Origin: Bacteroidia bacterium
Lineage (GTDB): Bacteria; Bacteroidota; Bacteroidia; Bacteroidales; Dysgonomonadaceae
Reading direction: 5' to 3'
Assembly: GCA_030539475.1 (NCBI GenBank)
Contig: JAUNRY010000144.1
Coordinates: forward strand, 1 to 5,846
Length of the DNA stretch: 5,846 bases
Under the pieces are notes generated by a model, which worked only from the letters and a program-made list of their open reading frames with translations, was not told where the DNA came from and made no database searches. Positions 4,573 to 5,846 of the stretch are shown one piece after another (position 1 is the first letter of the stretch; each line of letters begins with the position of its first letter). A program made the position numbers and the translations under genes.

Positions 4573-5846
4573 CAAAAATGAAAAAATTCGTATTTCTTGC
4601 TTATCACAAGGATTACGACAGGTTTCTTCACGAGTTGCGCGACTTAGGCCTCATTCACGTGGCCGGAACAGACCGGACAATAGAAGACGAGGATTTGAAT
4701 GAGTTTTTCGTAAGGCTGAAGCAGTTGAAGGAATCACAAAAGATACTGGAGAGGCAAATAGATAAAAAAACGGAAATTGCTTTTAATGAGCCCGATACGG
4801 AGTTGGGAGAAACCATTCCCCAAAAAATAGAACTTATCCAAAACCAAAAAACGTCGCTTAATCAGCAATTGCAGGTAAGCATTAAAGAGCGCGACGCGTT
4901 GTTGCCGTGGGGAGATTTCGAGCCCGAAAGCATCAAACAACTGGAAAAAGAAGGTTACCGGTTCAATTTTTTTATCGTTCCCGATAATCAATACAACCCC
5001 GATTGGGAAACGCTTTACAACGCGGTAATCGTGAAACGGGAAACCTCCAAAACCTATTTCGTTACCGTTACTAAAAACGACGAAGTCGCCGTTGAACTGA
5101 ACCTGGAATCCATAAAGATGCCCGAAATTTCTCTCACGCAACTCAATGAGCTGATTGCATCGCTACGCGAAAAAGTGGAGAAACAGGATGAAAAACTGAA
5201 AAAGCTTGCAACCGATTTGCCTTCGTTGAAAGCTGCCATCGACGATTTCGAACGAAAAATAAACTTTACCAAAGTTCGTCGCAGCTCCACATCGCTCGCC
5301 GACGATAAACTCATGATGCTGCAAGGCTGGGCGCCGGAAGATAACCAGAAAGAAATATCGGATTACCTGGAATCGAAAGCGGTGTATTACGAAGTTTCCG
5401 ACCCTGCACCCGAGGATAATGTGCCGGTAAAACTTGTGAATAACAGATTTTCGCGGCTTTTCGAGCCCATTACAAAAATGTTTGCTCTGCCCGTTTATGG
5501 CGAATTGGATCCCACGCCCTTTTTTGCTCCGTTTTTCATGCTGTTCTTTGGGTTGTGTATGGGCGATGCCGGTTACGGTTTAATCATTTTGGGGGTGGCC
5601 ACCTATTTTAAAATGAAAAATAAGAACAGCGAAATGAAAGGTATCTTTGAATTGTTTCAATGGTTTGGTGGCGCCACGTTTGTGGTGGCAACCGTTACGG
5701 GAACATTTTTCGGGATACCGCTTTTCGGAGCGCCATTGCTTCAGACATTCTACACCCGCTTGCTGGGTGCGGGCGAAGGCGCTGACTCGGCCGCCCTTGC
5801 ACAACTGATGCAAGATAAACTTATGATTTTCGCCATAGCCATTGGC
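4566..5846 (+). CDS. atpI: V/A-type ATPase subunit I (membrane stator), 3' truncated by window edge
   Basis: Subunit I (homologue of eukaryotic subunit a) joins the peripheral stalks to the membrane and provides the ion half-channels beside the rotor ring. The reading frame is open for 427 codons to the window end, with no stop; family members are usually around 600 residues, so the last third is missing. Residues 1-318 are the soluble arm: MVAKMKKFVFLAYHKDYD start, DLGLIHV, then two charged helical stretches (about 50-110 and 190-240) and the conserved QGW-x-P element (LQGWAPEDN, about 251-259). Membrane segments follow: PFFAPFFMLFFGLCMGDAGYG-type signature at 318-338, a second near 363-388 (TVTGTFFGIPLFG), and a third starting at 419. 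The start at 4566 overlaps the atpD stop (ATGGTAG) and is set by the AGGAGG site; 4578 is the alternative. The ion-binding ring subunit should lie downstream. An alternative symbol is ntpI. Confidence 0.94.
   Translation, partial: MVAKMKKFVFLAYHKDYDRFLHELRDLGLIHVAGTDRTIEDEDLNEFFVRLKQLKESQKILERQIDKKTEIAFNEPDTELGETIPQKIELIQNQKTSLNQQLQVSIKERDALLPWGDFEPESIKQLEKEGYRFNFFIVPDNQYNPDWETLYNAVIVKRETSKTYFVTVTKNDEVAVELNLESIKMPEISLTQLNELIASLREKVEKQDEKLKKLATDLPSLKAAIDDFERKINFTKVRRSSTSLADDKLMMLQGWAPEDNQKEISDYLESKAVYYEVSDPAPEDNVPVKLVNNRFSRLFEPITKMFALPVYGELDPTPFFAPFFMLFFGLCMGDAGYGLIILGVATYFKMKNKNSEMKGIFELFQWFGGATFVVATVTGTFFGIPLFGAPLLQTFYTRLLGAGEGADSAALAQLMQDKLMIFAIAIG

Overview
The window looks like part of a Bacteroidota chromosome, probably Bacteroidales. 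It carries most of a V/A-type ATPase operon, read entirely on the + strand. The lineage call rests on the subunit A and B sequences (a GAFGTGKT P-loop in A, and a B subunit with FADPDQPFN where others have a degenerate P-loop), which match the Bacteroides-type enzyme as I remember it. AT-rich leaders without Shine-Dalgarno sites before most genes also fit. No database search was possible, so genus and species are not assigned.

Layout: a short leader with GCTAACA-type heptamers (1-42); subunit A, the catalytic ATPase (43-1800); an 88-base spacer with more heptamers and an AT-rich hairpin (1801-1888); subunit B, non-catalytic (1889-3205); a 755-base interval (3206-3960) interrupting the operon, which holds one gene for an ORF6N-domain protein (3332-3907) flanked by two near-identical ~37-bp direct repeats; subunit D, the central shaft (3961-4572); and subunit I, the membrane stator/ion-channel subunit, which overlaps D by 7 bases and runs off the right edge (4566-5846, 427 codons visible).

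A and B would form the A3B3 head. D is the shaft turning inside it. I links the stator to the membrane ring. The ring subunit (K) and peripheral stalk subunits are not in the window. The direction of use (ATP synthesis or ion pumping) and the coupling ion (H+ or Na+) cannot be read from these genes.

The unusual part is the B-D interval. An ORF6N protein (a domain family known from phage and widespread as stand-alone genes in Bacteroidota) sits inside a housekeeping operon, lower in GC than its neighbours and bracketed by direct repeats. Its coding sequence contains a perfect 31-bp palindrome. The 13-base core of that palindrome, TCGAAAATTTCGA, recurs in a second palindrome just before the gene's start codon, an arrangement that could be a DNA-binding site for the protein itself. 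That idea is inference only.
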